A stretch of DNA of 64,000 nt from Ceratorhiza oryzae-sativae. Taxonomy: Eukaryota > Basidiomycota > Agaricomycetes > Cantharellales > Ceratobasidiaceae. Where the stretch lies: positions 1-64,000 of the forward strand of contig JARWMV010000047.1 in NCBI GenBank assembly GCA_030998015.1, read 5' to 3'. Position numbers and translations under genes: made by a program. Positions 10,968 to 23,417 of this stretch are shown here, piece after piece (position 1 is the stretch's first letter; each line of letters opens with the position of its first letter). The notes beneath the pieces are model-generated. The model did no database searches. It was given only the letters and a program-made list of their open reading frames with translations, and was not told the origin of the DNA.

Positions 10968-11582
10968 GTAGAATCGGTATGTGTAACCTTCGCCTGCACT
11001 TTGTAGAGCTGCCCTGACTGCCTTGCCCATCCTATCTCGTCGCCTCGGCCATCTTGACTAATCATGATCACGCCAATACCCCTCTGGAACAGCACATTTG
11101 TTTGTCGCTCGTTGAGCTGGGTCACGGACATTAGGCTCGCATTCAAATCGGGTACGTGGAGCACTAATCCCATATATGCGTCCGTCTCCTGACCCTTGCA
11201 ATTATGAAGCGTGACCAATATTCGGCCAATGCCGACAGCATATATCTTTGTTCCATCACCCACTCGAACCGGGACTGGGGGTACAAGGGACTGGTAAGTT
11301 GAAAACCATTCGCGCTGAGGGGTCATGTGACAAGATGCCCCTGAATCTAACAGCCAATAATGCACGGCTGTTTCTTCATCAACTACAGGTAACGCATATA
11401 GCGTTGGTATCTCTGGTACGTCGTCCGTAGCTACAAATGTCGTCGCGATCTGCGCTGATTCGACTTTTGGTTTCGCATCACCAGATTTGGGTTTCTCCTT
11501 GTCTTTCCCTTTATCTTTCGGCGACTGCCGCTTTTGGAACGGTCCTTGGCCCTCTGCACCACCTCCTTTTGCCCAGCATTTA
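10968..11582 (-). pseudogene. copia protease segment
   Basis: Minus-strand reading from about 11572: the downstream end of a gag zinc knuckle (KCWAKGGG), a Lys/Asp/Pro-rich linker, then the aspartic protease active site WLLDSGASCHMT at about 11350 with the following copia-type sequence up to VQAKVTHTDSTV. The frame is broken on the left by the gypsy element (10967) and on the right by the 11583-12895 insertion, which splits the gag zinc knuckle between HLRA and KCWA. Confidence 0.85.
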
Positions 11583-12895
11583 TGTTACGGGTCAGGGTAC
11601 ACTTGAATATCTAGAGCTTAAGCAAATGTAGATATGTTAGTATACACTAATTGTACTCAATACTTCTTAGACTAGAGTAAGAAGGCTCAAAGTAGTTGCA
11701 ATGCGATCAAGTAACACTCAAGGTAGTCTTAATCTTTCACAGTATAAACTGACTAATTTATAAATATAAAGAGCAAGACTACTATGGTCAGGTTCCCTTA
11801 GATATCTTAAATGTAGTTCAGCCCTAGTCGCTTGGACTAACTGATACTAATCTTAATACTAGGCTTAAGCGATAGCTTATAGAATAAATGGTGGGCTGCC
11901 TAATGCATGTACTTCCTCAGCTACAGGTACTTAGATTTCCTCTAATAGCTGGTACTTAATGTCACGCTCAATCAGGCAATATTGTATCCTTATATATCTC
12001 TGTATATAAGATACAATGAATCAGACAGTATATAACTAATATGGTACTTTATTCCTCAGTACTAGTTATATAAGAAATCACACACAGACAAGAGAAATAG
12101 AAAGAGAAAAGAAACCAATAACCGGTCTGGGTTTAGTAGTGAAGGGAAGGTGAGGTGGTCTGGAAGGGCCTCAGAGGAGGTCCTTTTATACCCTGAGGAG
12201 GGCATTCCAGAGCCAAATAGATACATGCAGGCCAGTGCGATCATCAAAAGAGGGTACTGCTATACTTGGGGTACACCCTAGCCCAGTATAGGATAAAAGA
12301 GTAAAGACAGGGTGTGGATCGAAGGCATTGATGCATCTGAGACCTGCTATTGGCTTGTAGATCATATTATCATAGTATATACATGTAATGAATGGAGGCT
12401 ACATCTCAGTGAGTCATACAGTGAGTCAGAGAAGCTTCTGGATCAATTTGGGAAGCTCTCCTGACTCACTGGAGTCATTAGATCTTGATTGATGGTCCAG
12501 TAAGATTCTAATGATCTTTGGGCCATTCCGGCGCGAGGATGCGGTGGATCGCGACGATCTTTGGGCAGCAGATACCGCCGAAGATTGGCTATCGATAGAG
12601 CACAAGATCGCTTTGATAGCGTAAGCGGTTGCCGAGATATGAGCGGTGCGATGTTGTAATCAATATCTCCTGATAAGAGGAAATATCGCAACCTCTGTAT
12701 CTCTCTGAGATCTTATCATAAAAACTTAATAAAATATGCGTTGGAGAGCGGGAAATTTGTACTATTTAATGAAACAGAAAATAGTACAATTCAGAGCGCA
12801 TAAAAATTCGAGTATTTCACAATTTAATTACAGAGGCATCGCTTGAGGTTGGCAGAGCAGACTAAAATAATAGAAAATGTTAGTGATCCATAACA
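11583..12895. mobile_element. 1.3-kb TG...CA insertion, probably a solo LTR or non-coding LTR element
   Basis: Begins TGTTACGGGTCA and ends TGATCCATAACA, giving short inverted ends TGTTAYGG/CCRTAACA, and is flanked by the perfect 5-bp duplication ATTTA (11578-11582 and 12896-12900). Removing it with one duplication copy restores the copia gag zinc knuckle in frame. TG...CA ends and a 5-bp duplication indicate an LTR retrotransposon integrase product. I see no internal long direct repeat and no long coding frame, so a solo LTR is most likely. It is AT-rich with several short TATATA tracts (for example 11991-12008). Confidence 0.72.
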
Positions 12896-13748
12896 ATTTA
12901 GCCCTTAAGTGTCCGGGCTTGCCGCAATTGGAACAGGTCTTAGGGCTCTGCCTGGACTGCTGTTCCTTGGCCTTCGACGTTGCAGTTTTGCCCTTGGCAA
13001 TGCTCGTGAACATTGCGGTGAGTCCAAGACCCTTCTTGCGACGCTCTTCCTCGGCTAATGCGGCCTTTATAACTAAATCGGAGGTAATTGAACCCAATTG
13101 ATTCGACGTCTGGATGACCGTGCTGACAACGGCATACGATGGAGGTAACGCATTCATTATAATTTGAGCGAGCATAGAGTTGCTAATCGGTTTGCCTAGT
13201 GTTTTCATCTTCAAAGCGATCGTACGGAGGGAATTTATACCTGCGGTAATGTCATGATCTTCTTCGATCTTCGTATTGACTAGTTGGTGGTACAGGAAGG
13301 ATATCGATTGAGCTCCCTTCCCTTCCCACCTTTTGACGACTCGCGTCCACGCCTCTTGCAATGTTTCGGCCTTGACAATATCGGCTAGTGCCTCATCTTC
13401 CATCGCCAATGCGATCTGGGCGAGAGCCTCTTGATCACGTTTTAGCCACTCGGCTAGGGATTCAGTATATTCACTCAACCTTGATTTGTCTTTGGCATCG
13501 GCATTGGTGAGTTCAGCTGGGGGTTTCTCGACTCCGAGAACGATGTCCTCTAGGCCTCGTAGGCGTAGGACCATTTGCTGACGAAATTTCCATGCCGTGT
13601 AATTAGATCCGTCGCTCTTCAGAGCGGGAACATCGAGCGACTTCTTGCTCAAGTAGCTCAGCTTGTGGCTTGAAGACATCGCTGGCGGGACTGTTACCGG
13701 GTCGACGGGGCTCTCTGGTTTTGTACTAGTAGAGGCTGCGGGGCTCAT
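12896..13748 (-). pseudogene. copia Gag, N-terminal part
   Basis: Minus strand from ATG 13748: a Ser/Pro-rich start, then the copia-type gag domain (LKSDGSNYTAWKFRQQMVL; LADIVKAETLQEAWTRVVKRWEGKG; LVNTKIEEDHDITAGINSLR), then CSNCGKPGHLRAK, the first half of the zinc knuckle, cut at 12896 by the 1.3-kb insertion. No stops within the preserved part. Confidence 0.85.
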
Positions 13749-13794
13749 AACCTCTCACGCAGGGAGGTTTCTCGTGGCTAAGATACAAATTGTA

Positions 13795-13934
13795 CTTAGC
13801 TCAACTACGAAGGTAGAGAACTATATATACTGTACCTAAGATACAAATCGTACTATAGAGTACAGTGTGAATAGAATACATGAGAAAAGAAAGAAAATAC
13901 AATACCTTAGCTCAACTACGAAGGTAGAGAACTA
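13795..13934. repeat. 29-bp direct repeat in the copia leader
   Basis: CTTAGCTCAACTACGAAGG plus ten further identical bases occurs at 13795-13823 and 13906-13934; an AAGATACAAAT(T/C)GTACT motif also occurs twice (13780-13796, 13838-13854). The block lies between the copia gag start and the broken Plavaka gene, so it belongs to the copia 5' LTR/leader. A TATATATA lies at 13822-13829. Confidence 0.6.
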
Positions 13935-16083
13935 AGGAAGAAGAAGGGGGATTCCCGCGAACTCGCGCATGATATCAGAGAGGGGGGATACGAAACAGAA
14001 ACAAATATGCGCATACATACATGCATATGATTGTAAATTCAACAAAAAATGCATCTGTGATTGAGTGCGTGCGTCATATTCCGTAGCTCCCATGCCCGTA
14101 CTATTGAACCGATAGATGTGATCATGAAACATCTTGTGGAACCCATGAAGAACGTCGGGCAACAAAACCTCGAAGATGTTGAGCCGGGGTAATGACTTCC
14201 AAAAAGGTTTATTGTCGCCATTAAGATGTTGTTCTGTTGCTAGGTTTATAGACTCCTCGAGCGAAGGCGCGCAACCATGGACAGATTTGAAGTCCTTTTT
14301 CATCTTTTTGATTCTGTGCAAGATCTCGGTAGGGGTTCTAGGCAGTCCAGATTCGCTGTTGCCAAGGTGAGTGGTATCTCGCTCACAGTGAGGACAAGTC
14401 TGTCCACCTAAGCCAGCCACTACCCATTGTTCTTCAAGGTCCGCAATATACGACGAGAGCTTGTAGAGGACGGAACGAATGTTTCCTTCGGGGTCGACGA
14501 CATCGTGTGGTTCTGTACAGCGAAGCGGCCGTGTTATGACCTCCATGCATCGATGGAACAGGCGCCGGTTAAGCATTCCGAGGATTTTGGTTCGAACGGC
14601 TTTTGGGCGATGCTCTAGACTCGACATGGTGTGGTGGAATTTCGATTTAGGTATGTATGCGACTAAGATCCAAGCGTCCTTGCTCGTGCTTGCTCGTACT
14701 GACTTGTCAATATTAGCTAGACTCATGTATACGGCATGCGCAGCAACGTCGCCCGAATGCGTTGACAACTGGGTGGCATCGCTTGCGAGAAGGATCCCAC
14801 CAAACGTTGTGCCTGCTGGTAATGTGTTCTGATTTTATGTCAGTAGCTGGTCGATTTCCACGACTTCTACTCACTTGCCGTTCATTCCAATCTCTGGCGG
14901 TCCAGGGGTTTTCATATAGTCGTGCGGTCTCATCGGCATTGTAATGCATCTCTGGCGCATATGCAATCTTGCCAGCAAACCGTGGGTGTCCCAAGATGAA
15001 ATCGGCTGTATCTTGCAGGTCTCGCCAAAAAAGGGTAACCTTGTCCCTCAAATCTGTGTCCGACAGCGCTATATCCTCCGAATGCCACTCTGGTCCACCA
15101 AAGCCCTTCATCTTGTTCCGGATCTTCTTGAACAGGTCTTTTGCTGATTTGAACAAGTACTTTGCACCACGGTACTAGCCATAAGGTTAGTTAATGTATA
15201 ACATTGGGTGAAAGCTCGCTTACCCTTTCGGTTTTCAGTAACTTATTAATGCTCCTCTGTGATATATTCGTCGTTGCCATCCATTTGACGGCTTCCCATT
15301 CATCCTGCGACCCCCACATCACCCATTCGTTTCCTCCACGAAGCGTGTTGTTCTTTACACGCTCAGCCTCCCATCTCGTCTGCCCCTTTCCATAAGTCTG
15401 GTCAGCGGTTGGATGCTGGTAGATGACTCGATTCTTGCTGACTATCCGGATGTAGGGATGTCCTGAGGTCAGACGGTGTCGAATGTTGTTGATCGGCTCT
15501 GGCTCGGCTTGGACCGATTGCGGTGCAGCTTGAGCGACTTCTGGTTCGACTTCCGGGGATGTATGCGGTATGTCTCCAAATGGCTGTTGGGCTATACGAC
15601 CGGCTTGTAAGTAAAACTCTTCATGTATGTGTGGCATTGTAAACTAACCTAAATCATACTGAACTCCACTTCCGTTTTCAGCCCAGGGATTCAACAGAAG
15701 GTCCGAATCAAACATGCCACCAAAAACGAGGCCGCTTGAGCTGTTTTGGCTAAAGTCGAGTGAGTTTAAGGAGTTGGTGGGTTCGTCGACGTGGGGGTCA
15801 AGGATAGAGTCTGGGTGAGTAGTCAACCCGAACTCGTTGAGATATGTAAAATTCAACTGAGAATGCGTAGTATCTATCTCTGTGGCGATTCGTGCATTTT
15901 GATTTGCTTGGGGCGGAGAGGAGTTAGGGCCATGAGTTGGATACGGTGCTGTGCATGAACGTGCATCAGCATCAAAAGCTAAATCCGAATAAGTACATTT
16001 TGTAAGTTGCTTTTCAGTGCAATGTTAACTTTATAGAACTAACCTTGGGCTCGCAGTAGCTCGTTGTATTCAGTTCGCAACAT
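13932..16083 (-). pseudogene. Plavaka-type transposase, 3' end lost to the copia insertion
   Basis: Minus-strand spliced frame starting at ATG 16083 (MLRTEYNELLRAQ), through an acidic N-terminal exon (about 15644-15970), an exon ending in the RSINKLLKTER region (15233-15610), one with KDLFKKIRNKMKGFGGPEWH (about 14876-15176) and a long exon (about 14045-14826). The latter carries SDATQLSTHSGDVAAH, AVYMSLANIDKSVR, DAWILVAYIPKSKFHH, SSYIADLEEQWVVAG, CPHCERD and LPDVLHGFHKMFHDHIYRF, the order and motifs I associate with the Plavaka branch of KDZ-like transposases of mushroom-forming fungi. The collinear frame stops at about 14050 and copia DNA follows; the C-terminal third is missing. The name rests on recalled motif resemblance. 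Confidence 0.7.
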
Positions 16084-16876
16084 AGTTTTTTGACCTCGAC
16101 ATCACTGCGGTCCTCGTTGAGTGTGTGAGAGTGTGCCAGATATGGCGCGAAACGTTTTGTGACATTTTATGCAGATATAAGGGTGTGCACCAATTGATGG
16201 TACGTGAGTGGTATAAACTGGCATTGATGAGAGGCGAATGAGAAGGGGGGGAGGTACTTCGACTAATTTTGTTCATGCAACTTAGAACGCCCGCATATCT
16301 TTGCGTTGGCCTCCGACAAGTCTCGCAACTTTTTTCACTATCGGAACCCGAGTTTACGGTATCCCGTAGGTCTCAGTCAGGTAGGTATTGGTTATGGATA
16401 AAGAACCTACTGATCTATTTTGGATAGTCTCTTGTCCGGTGATTCGTTTTTTTCCCTCCATATACTACCGGCCGGACTTTGTTTTCTGCGGATCCCCCCC
16501 CCCCACAGACATGCCCCCTTTTACAATGCTGTACGCCAGCACCACCTTTGCGCCAACTGTGCGAGACACCAGCACAACCTGTATACTCAACCAGGTGCGC
16601 ACTCGCACCGGGATGCCATTTGCCTAAGTGCTGTGGCATGCCAGTTGTGCCAAACTCCATGATGGCAGCAAATCTATAAATCAACAACACAACCCCAAGC
16701 CATCCTACAGCTCACTCCACCTTTGTATTCCGCAGCTTAACTACTTGCGCACTTGCTGGTCAATTGCACTCTCCCTCGCTATTTTCCTACTACTTGATTG
16801 TAAGTACTTGTCGATTTCTGACCTTACTACATGCATGCTGAGCACCTTTATCTTATGTTATAGACTCTGCTCAGTT
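16084..16876. other. intergenic region between divergent genes
   Basis: No supported gene. Holds a poly-C run (about 16493-16503) and the upstream sequence of the divergently placed Plavaka-type and DUF6532-like genes. Short overlapping frames at 16388-16690 look non-coding; they alternate between frames on a GC-skewed, Pro/His-coding stretch. Confidence 0.5.
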
Positions 16877-19714
16877 ATGCCTCGCCAACATCGCACCCAG
16901 CCTTCTGTCCTCTCCAGGCCCCCACGCGAATTGTGGGAACAGCATCGTCGATCTAAAGCACACAAAGCAGGACTCCCTATCAACCGCACTACCTCCTCAT
17001 CCTCCACTCATCCCCCTATACCTACCTTAGCATCCACTCGTGCACGTCGTACAGTACCTGAGGTTGGATACACAAGGGATAAGGATGGTAATTACCATAT
17101 CATACCTGTTCGACGCAATCCAATAGAATCTGGACCTACTCCGCCAGTTCCGTACCTCACAGGACAAGATGGTGAGTTTGATTACAACATTTATACTTGA
17201 TTAATATAATTGCTAATATATTTTGCATACATATAGACATTCCTTGGTCAGACTCAGAGTCTGATTCAGAATCTGAAGACGGCAACTTGGATGCACCAAT
17301 AACATCCAGCTCAATTTCTACTTTGCCAAATAGCCACACTAGCCATACCTTGAGCCTCGAGGACGAATATGACCTAGTAGATGAAGATGCAGAAGGTGAA
17401 GATGAGGACGTTGTTATGAAGGGTAGGTATTCGAAGCACACTATACATTACTGTGTATGATATTGACCACACGCACACACAGAATGCAAAAACCCTGCTC
17501 CTCCAAACCAACTCCCATGCCCACACCCTCAAGTGGTGCACCCATTCACCAATCCCTCGTCGGTTATCGAGAACAACTTTTGTGCGTGTATAACATGATT
17601 AGCGCCCAGAGGATTCAAAACTTATTTCGATTTATGCTTTTCCGTAGTGTATCAGCCTATAGACCTTCTTCGTGGTGCAAGCGAGGAAGATATGCGTGCT
17701 CTCTTTGGTGGGCTTGATGCTCAGTCAGTCACAACTGAGGCAGATGCGGATAAAGGGCCTTTTGGATATGGCAACTGGCAATCGGAGGCAAATAACCTGG
17801 CTTCCGTCAGCTTTTGCGGGGCTTTTTCTGACCTTACGGATCCAAGTAGAGCACATGGAGAGTATGCACAGAATTCGTTTGCCATGCACCAGATGAACGC
17901 CATGGTGCATGACATTGCACAGCCGCATCATCCTAGCCTCCCTATGCAACCATCCTGCTTCTCGCCTGCTTCTTACCCCAATAATGGAGCTGCTTGCCAG
18001 CCACAGACAGGCCCCTTTGGTGCCCAGTCCACGCCCCCATCCCAACTGTCCGCCATGGTTGTTGCGCCACACCCCTCCTCCCAATCTGGGCGGATTCAGT
18101 ACCCACCTCTGCATGTGCCTACATCCAGGCCAGCTGATGCACATCAATCACCAACTCCCTTGCGCTCTCAACTGTCTCGCCCTGCCTTGCACCTCAGTAC
18201 TCGAGAACTTGTTGCTCAGGTGCGCGCCCAAGCACGTGCCCAAGAGTTGCCTCGACCGCTTGCGCCTACTAGTCCTGTGGCACATCCCCGACTCGACTCA
18301 CCAAGGCCTATTCGCCCCACTCCTCTCCAAGAGCTGCTGGAGACGAATATCCACAGCCACACCGCAGAAACTGGTCTCAGTAATATAGGTGAAGAATCTG
18401 ATAGGGACGATTTGCACGAGGACTCCGATCGGTCACGTCCATCAACGCCCCTTGACTTTGAGGACACAGATATTGGATTAACAGATTCGCTCTCAGGGCC
18501 CCATGAGCGAGCAGTCCAGGCCCGCTCTCGTGCAACTCGATGGCCGAATATACATGTCCAAGAACGGCCTACTGAGGCCCGACGCACCCCTACGCTCCTA
18601 GAGATCGAGGAGAATGCTCGAAGCCTGTACCGCAAGAGTCGTCGTAGGAACCGAAGCGGGCGGGCTATTAGGGAACCGATTCGCAACCGCAACATACTCC
18701 CTGCGGGCGCGCTCACGGAGGGTCAACAAGAGGTCATGCCACCGATGGAGTACCATGTGCTGAACGATGTCTGGTGCATCAATCCCTGGCCCGAGGATCG
18801 AATGGCATACCTTCAGGACGCACGAATGTATGCAGAGAACATAACAGGTATTTCTGATGATAGTGTTTTTACCCGAGTGTTCCTTGATACTGTAAGCACA
18901 GGAATATTTTACACTTGTCTTCTTCCACACTCACTCGTTTGTCATTCCAGGTTTTTTATCGAACATCAACAAATCGTGGTAGCCCCCTAATGAAGATCTT
19001 GTGCATGATGGAGTATGCGTTCAAAGTCTCAAACGGAGACAGGAATGCAATCGCCAAGCTCGTTCACAAGAACTTGTTTCTTTACAGTTCGATCAACCGG
19101 GTAGGTACAAATATTTGACCGTTGAACCTCACACTGAACTGTTCATTTAGAACCCAGATGAATACTTCCGTGTCGGCGCTCTTGGCGATGCGATCGAAAT
19201 CATTTTATTCAAATCCCCAAAGCCCGTTGGCGTCGCGTTCTTGCACAAATTTGCTGAGCTCGATGACCCAGTGAAGTGCGCCTCTTGGCACCGGAAGGCA
19301 AAGGACAAGACAGCGCGTCGTGGAGTGCCACCTGGTCTCATCCCCCTCGCTGCAACACAGGTATGCGATCAATCAGACACCGAAACAAAAAAGAACAAGC
19401 TCACCTTCATTTACTAGATGTACTGGGCGCTCGAGAAGATGTACTTGGGAACGACGTTACACTTTGATGAGCAACACTATCGACAGATATGGAATCGCTA
19501 TTTCCGCGATTTGCTTAACCTTCAACACCTTGGGAAGCTGCGCACCGATCTGCTTCATCGGCTCCAGTGAGTGAATAGGGTTTATATGCTATGGGAACAT
19601 TATTAACGTTTTGCATAAAATAGGGACTACTACATGGATCATTTCTCCGCTGAAGAGGAGGATTACAATACAGATTCGGACGAGGCAAGCATGGTCCGAT
19701 TCCCTGCGTGGTAA
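16877..19714 (+). CDS. DUF6532-like protein with long disordered N-terminal region
   Basis: Spliced frame from ATG 16877 to TAA 19712-19714. Introns: about 17172-17235, 17422-17480, 17582-17650, 18891-18950 (phase 0), 19102-19150, 19360-19416 and 19568-19622. The first two thirds are low-complexity: an acidic Ser/Asp/Glu part (about 17240-17420) and a His/Pro/Gln/Ser-rich exon. The C-terminal domain (IKSPKP-like start AIEIILFKSPKPVGVAFLHKF, then GLIPLAATQMYWALEKMYLG and YRQIWNRYFRDL) matches the layout of the DUF6532 domain common in Agaricomycetes; its function is unknown. It is divergent from the broken Plavaka gene with about 0.8 kb between starts, so it might be a passenger of that transposon. 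The family call is by resemblance. Confidence 0.6.
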
Positions 19715-20598
19715 ACGCAATATCAATTATATTCAACTTGTTCTACATATTCCGGTTACACTGTGCTAACGGCTCGTGTTATCCATTCATTACATCTTCC
19801 TCTTATTTCCGATTTGTACCTGCGCTGGTTCGCAAACCCGCCACTCGTTTGTTTCTATCTCCTCTTGTCCTTAAAAGTCTTGCCCAAAATCTAATCATCT
19901 ATATCTACATAACTCACATTCACTCACCGTATTTGAACGTACAGATGCCTACCTGTAGTGAGTAGACGAAATTAAACGCGTCGGAATTAAACGTGTCGAT
20001 CAACTTTGACATGATCGACGACGTCAAAAGTGCGCGCCACTGTCGTGCCACGGTCAGCAACCGGTACCCGATCCACGAGGAAGACGCACCGCTGGTTAGT
20101 CGTCGGAAAATCAAAAGACGAACGCCGATTCGAACGTCCGGAATGCAGGCTGCGCCGGACTGCGATCACGGCCGAAGTCTAAGTCCGGCTCGGAAACGCC
20201 ACCAAGTCGTGACATATTATGCGCCCAAATGGGCTCAGACCCTAGGTTCTTGTGGAGCACCGTCGAGCACTCGCTGGTCCTACTTGTCAGGGGACCTTTT
20301 CGACTTGCCCCGTTTGCCTCGACGTGCCTATTGGGACCTAGTTGGCGGGTGGCCGTTTTCCTGATGCGCGCGGGAGGCCGATGACGACCAGTACCCCTCA
20401 CTCCGGACACAGGCTACGCATACAGTCACAGCGCGTACGCCACACGGCCAATCTGCCCGCGAACCCAAACGTAAACGCTACTCGTGTCGATAGCGAACAC
20501 GTGCGGCCTCGTCACCCGCACCGCGTCGTTCTCTTCTCAACGTACCATCACCCCCAAGCAACGCGTCTTGATCCCGTTCCAGGCCAGCACGAAAACAA
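19715..20598. other. intergenic region, GC- and CpG-rich
   Basis: No gene that I can support. Overlapping short frames on both strands (19993-20678) show no family motif. CpG is frequent here, in sharp contrast to 22.6-29.9 kb. Must contain the promoter of the DUF4246 gene. Confidence 0.5.
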
Positions 20599-22502
20599 AT
20601 GGCTTCCGCAACGAAAACGATAGGACCTCTTCCCAACCCGTTTGGCGAGACGGAGGATCATTACTGGGATGGGGATGACGCAACGCCTGCCAAACCCGTA
20701 TGTCCTCGTAAACACGCGATTTGTTTTCGGATAAATTTAATTCCTCCATCTCATAGCTTGTCGAACTAGAGATGGTTCGACTCTCTGCCGCACTCCGCTC
20801 TAAACCATCTTGGTGGACCAAATTCCGCGACCCGGAGATTCTAGCCAGGTGGCGTGCAGAGGCACTCCAGCAGGCTGAGCTCATGAAAGAGTCGCATATT
20901 GATTACGTTCTCAAGGAACTGGACGGATATGCGAGCCTACGCGACGAAGAGAGTGGCGCCGAGGTGCGTTTTATTTCTTCACGCCCTTATAAGGGATTGA
21001 CACGGTTTTCACCAAGGTGGCATGTTACGATTGCATCTGGCAGTCGGATCGTCTCGTGCCGACTGCCTTGAAGAATAAGCTCAAGTCGAGTGTCGCCAAA
21101 CTCGAGAATGTACCCGACTCGGAAAAAGACTGGCACCCGAACTCGGACGGAAAGGTTCTGGATCTCGTCCACCCATCATTGTATCCTGTCGTCTATGGAC
21201 ATACTCTGGCATATCCAGATGAAGACAGCAATCGTGACCCAGCGACGCTCAAGCCTATCCCGCCACCCGAACTGCCCGAACCGGCCTCGCGATGGGCTCA
21301 GGACGCGAACTACCATACTTCCCAGAGGTTCCAGTGGCTGCCAACCGACTTTGCAGTTTCCAAGGACGGTAAAACTGTCGAAAGCCCGTGCTATATCAAC
21401 AACATTCACCCTGAACGCCACCAAGATCTGCACAAGGCGATCGACGGCTTGGTCGGCGCGTTCTTGCCGCTGTTTGAGCGCGTTCTCACAGACTGCATAC
21501 CCAAGAACGCTGCCGTCCCGGAACGCACAAATAACGGGTATTTTTATGACGATGACTACATGCCTGCCCCAGACTATCGGCAGTACGAGAATAACGACGA
21601 TGAATACGATAGGCTGTATGAAGAGTGGTCCGAGAACCGGCCAATTTCGTTACCCGATGTCGGCGACGGATACATTCCGGGCAGTTTGGAACGACGGAGC
21701 ATTTGGTATTCGCTATCCGGAAGGACCATACAGGTTATCGTCAAGCTCGCCAACATTCATCTGGTCGGTATTGCACATATTTTATACTTCCTCGTTTGAC
21801 ATGTAATCCAGACACCGGAAAAACCCACGTATGATGGTGGCTCGTGGCACGTCGAAGGCATGTCGAATGAGTCGATCGCAGTCTCGGGGATCTACTACTA
21901 TGACGAGGAGAACGTTACGGAAAGTCGGCTGGCGTTTCGAACTGCCGCCTCTATTCCTGGATCGTACGAGCAGAACGACGAACGTGGATGCACACTGACT
22001 TGGGGAATATCCAGGTACAGTGACATGATGGCTGGCTTTGTTTAGACATGCTTACTCAACTCGTCCTGTCGAAAGAGACGACCCATGTGTCAATGATCTC
22101 GGATCCGTTGTGACCTGCCAGGACCGAGCGATCGCTTTCCCCAATATCTATCAGCATCGGGTCTCGCCATTCGAGCTCAAGGACAAGACGAAGCCGGGTC
22201 ACCGAAAAATTGTCGCGCTATTTTTGGTTGACCCTGCGATCGTGATTCCATCGACGGCAAAAGTTCCTCCTCAGCAACAAGACTGGAGGGCAGGCGCGGT
22301 CGCTGAGAATGCGAAGCTGAAGGCCGCATTGGAGAAGTTGGCGCCCGAAGTGATCGATCGTATCAGTACGATGGCTGAAGGTACGATGACGAGGGAGGAG
22401 GCAAATGCATATCGGCTGGAGTTGATGGATGAGAGGAAGATATTTGTCGCCAAGAACGATGAAAAGTTCTTCAATGTCGCGTTTAGTCTATGTGAGCATT
22501 AG
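20599..22502 (+). CDS. DUF4246 family protein
   Basis: Five exons from ATG 20599 to TAG 22500-22502, introns 20698-20756, 20964-21016, 21764-21811 and 22015-22075. The product is about 560 residues. Diagnostic stretches: WWTKFRDPEILARWRAEAL near the start, LVHPSLYPVVYGHT, FQWLPTDFAVSKDGK, IQVIVKLANIHLTPEKPTYD, GGSWHVEGMSNESIAVSGI, YYYDEENVTES, and the tail GHRKIVALFLVDPAIVIPST. These are the hallmarks of fungal DUF4246 proteins, a family with HxE-type metal-binding signatures (here HVEG) reminiscent of 2-oxoglutarate/Fe oxygenases, but with no assigned reaction. The long Asp/Glu/Tyr-rich insert at about 21540-21640 looks like a loop. No lesions. The exons are CpG-rich, so this is a maintained host gene. 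Confidence 0.85.
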
Positions 22503-23417
22503 GGATAAAAAGGCCAATGTCATGTGTCTACGATTTGATATCGAGTTGATGGGCGACGCAACCATTTTGTTGGACATTTCTTGTAAGAGCGAAGCGCATA
22601 CACAGTGGGCTGCACATCCACTGGGACATGTAACTTGACTAAAGAAAAGTGGCTGCAACAGGCGAGGGAGACAGAATGTGAGGAGCATGTATTAGTAGAC
22701 TGTAGAGCTACATACAATGAGATGTGCTACAGAAAATTTCAGACCAGTGGTCCGATCCTGCAGCAAGGTAAGATCCAGACACTACCAGCTGCTGTCCCAT
22801 TTGTTTTGTGAATTGGCACTCAAATGCTCAGGACAGATGGATATGGGCTTAATTGCCTGTTTCTTAACATTTTTTGCTGATATAAAGTGCATGAAACCTT
22901 TCTTGCATGCATCTAGAGTATGCTTGCAAATTCTTAGCTTGTCTGAATATGTCTTGAAGCTTGATACTTATACTTAAGGTGTGTGTTATATGTAAAAATG
23001 TCTATGCCAAACTATAGCTTGATTGAGCTAATATACAGTGAGTTATGAACCAGGCAGTGCAGAGATCAGCAAAAACATAATTTTTGCCTGTGGTATTGGA
23101 TTTATTACAGTGATACCACAAGTACCACAATGTACCACAATTACCCACAGAGTGACTACAATTGAATACAGCCCACATGGTCAGTACCAATCTTTCACAG
23201 CCAACCCAAGCCACCATACATGTCATGAGCCACAATCAAAGGTCTTGTGGCTAACCATCATTTTTCCTTTGGCTACCTTTTTCATCTTGTGGCTTGACCA
23301 CCTTCCTCTCATGAGTAAGCACCTCCACCAGCTTACTGAGCCTTGTCCTATTATTAGTCTCTTGCTTACTGATTGATCACTGCCATTCAACTTACTCATG
23401 CAACTATTATTAGTAAC

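Larger units (their letters stand above)
1..13934 (-). mobile_element. Ty1/copia retrotransposon, fragmented by three younger insertions and running off the left edge
   Basis: Minus-strand copia parts occur in the expected order from right to left: leader (about 13749-13934), gag with zinc knuckle (12896-13748), protease (10968-11582), integrase (3248-4017) and the integrase/RT linker (1-79). Reverse transcriptase and RNase H would lie beyond base 1. Each gap is filled by an unrelated element with its own target duplication (hAT 8 bp, gypsy 5 bp with one mismatch, TG...CA insertion 5 bp), and the reading frame is restored when one duplication copy and the insertion are ignored. The copia element itself sits in the 3' part of a Plavaka transposase gene. 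I could not define its LTR ends. Confidence 0.85.

Noticed and set aside
11583..12895. DNA transposon with terminal inverted repeats
   Set aside because: The ends match for only about eight bases plus TG...CA, and the duplication is 5 bp; an LTR-type origin explains this better.
16388..16690. Small Cys/His-rich frames next to the poly-C run
   Set aside because: Three overlapping frames on both strands with no supporting splice or start context; they reflect skewed composition.
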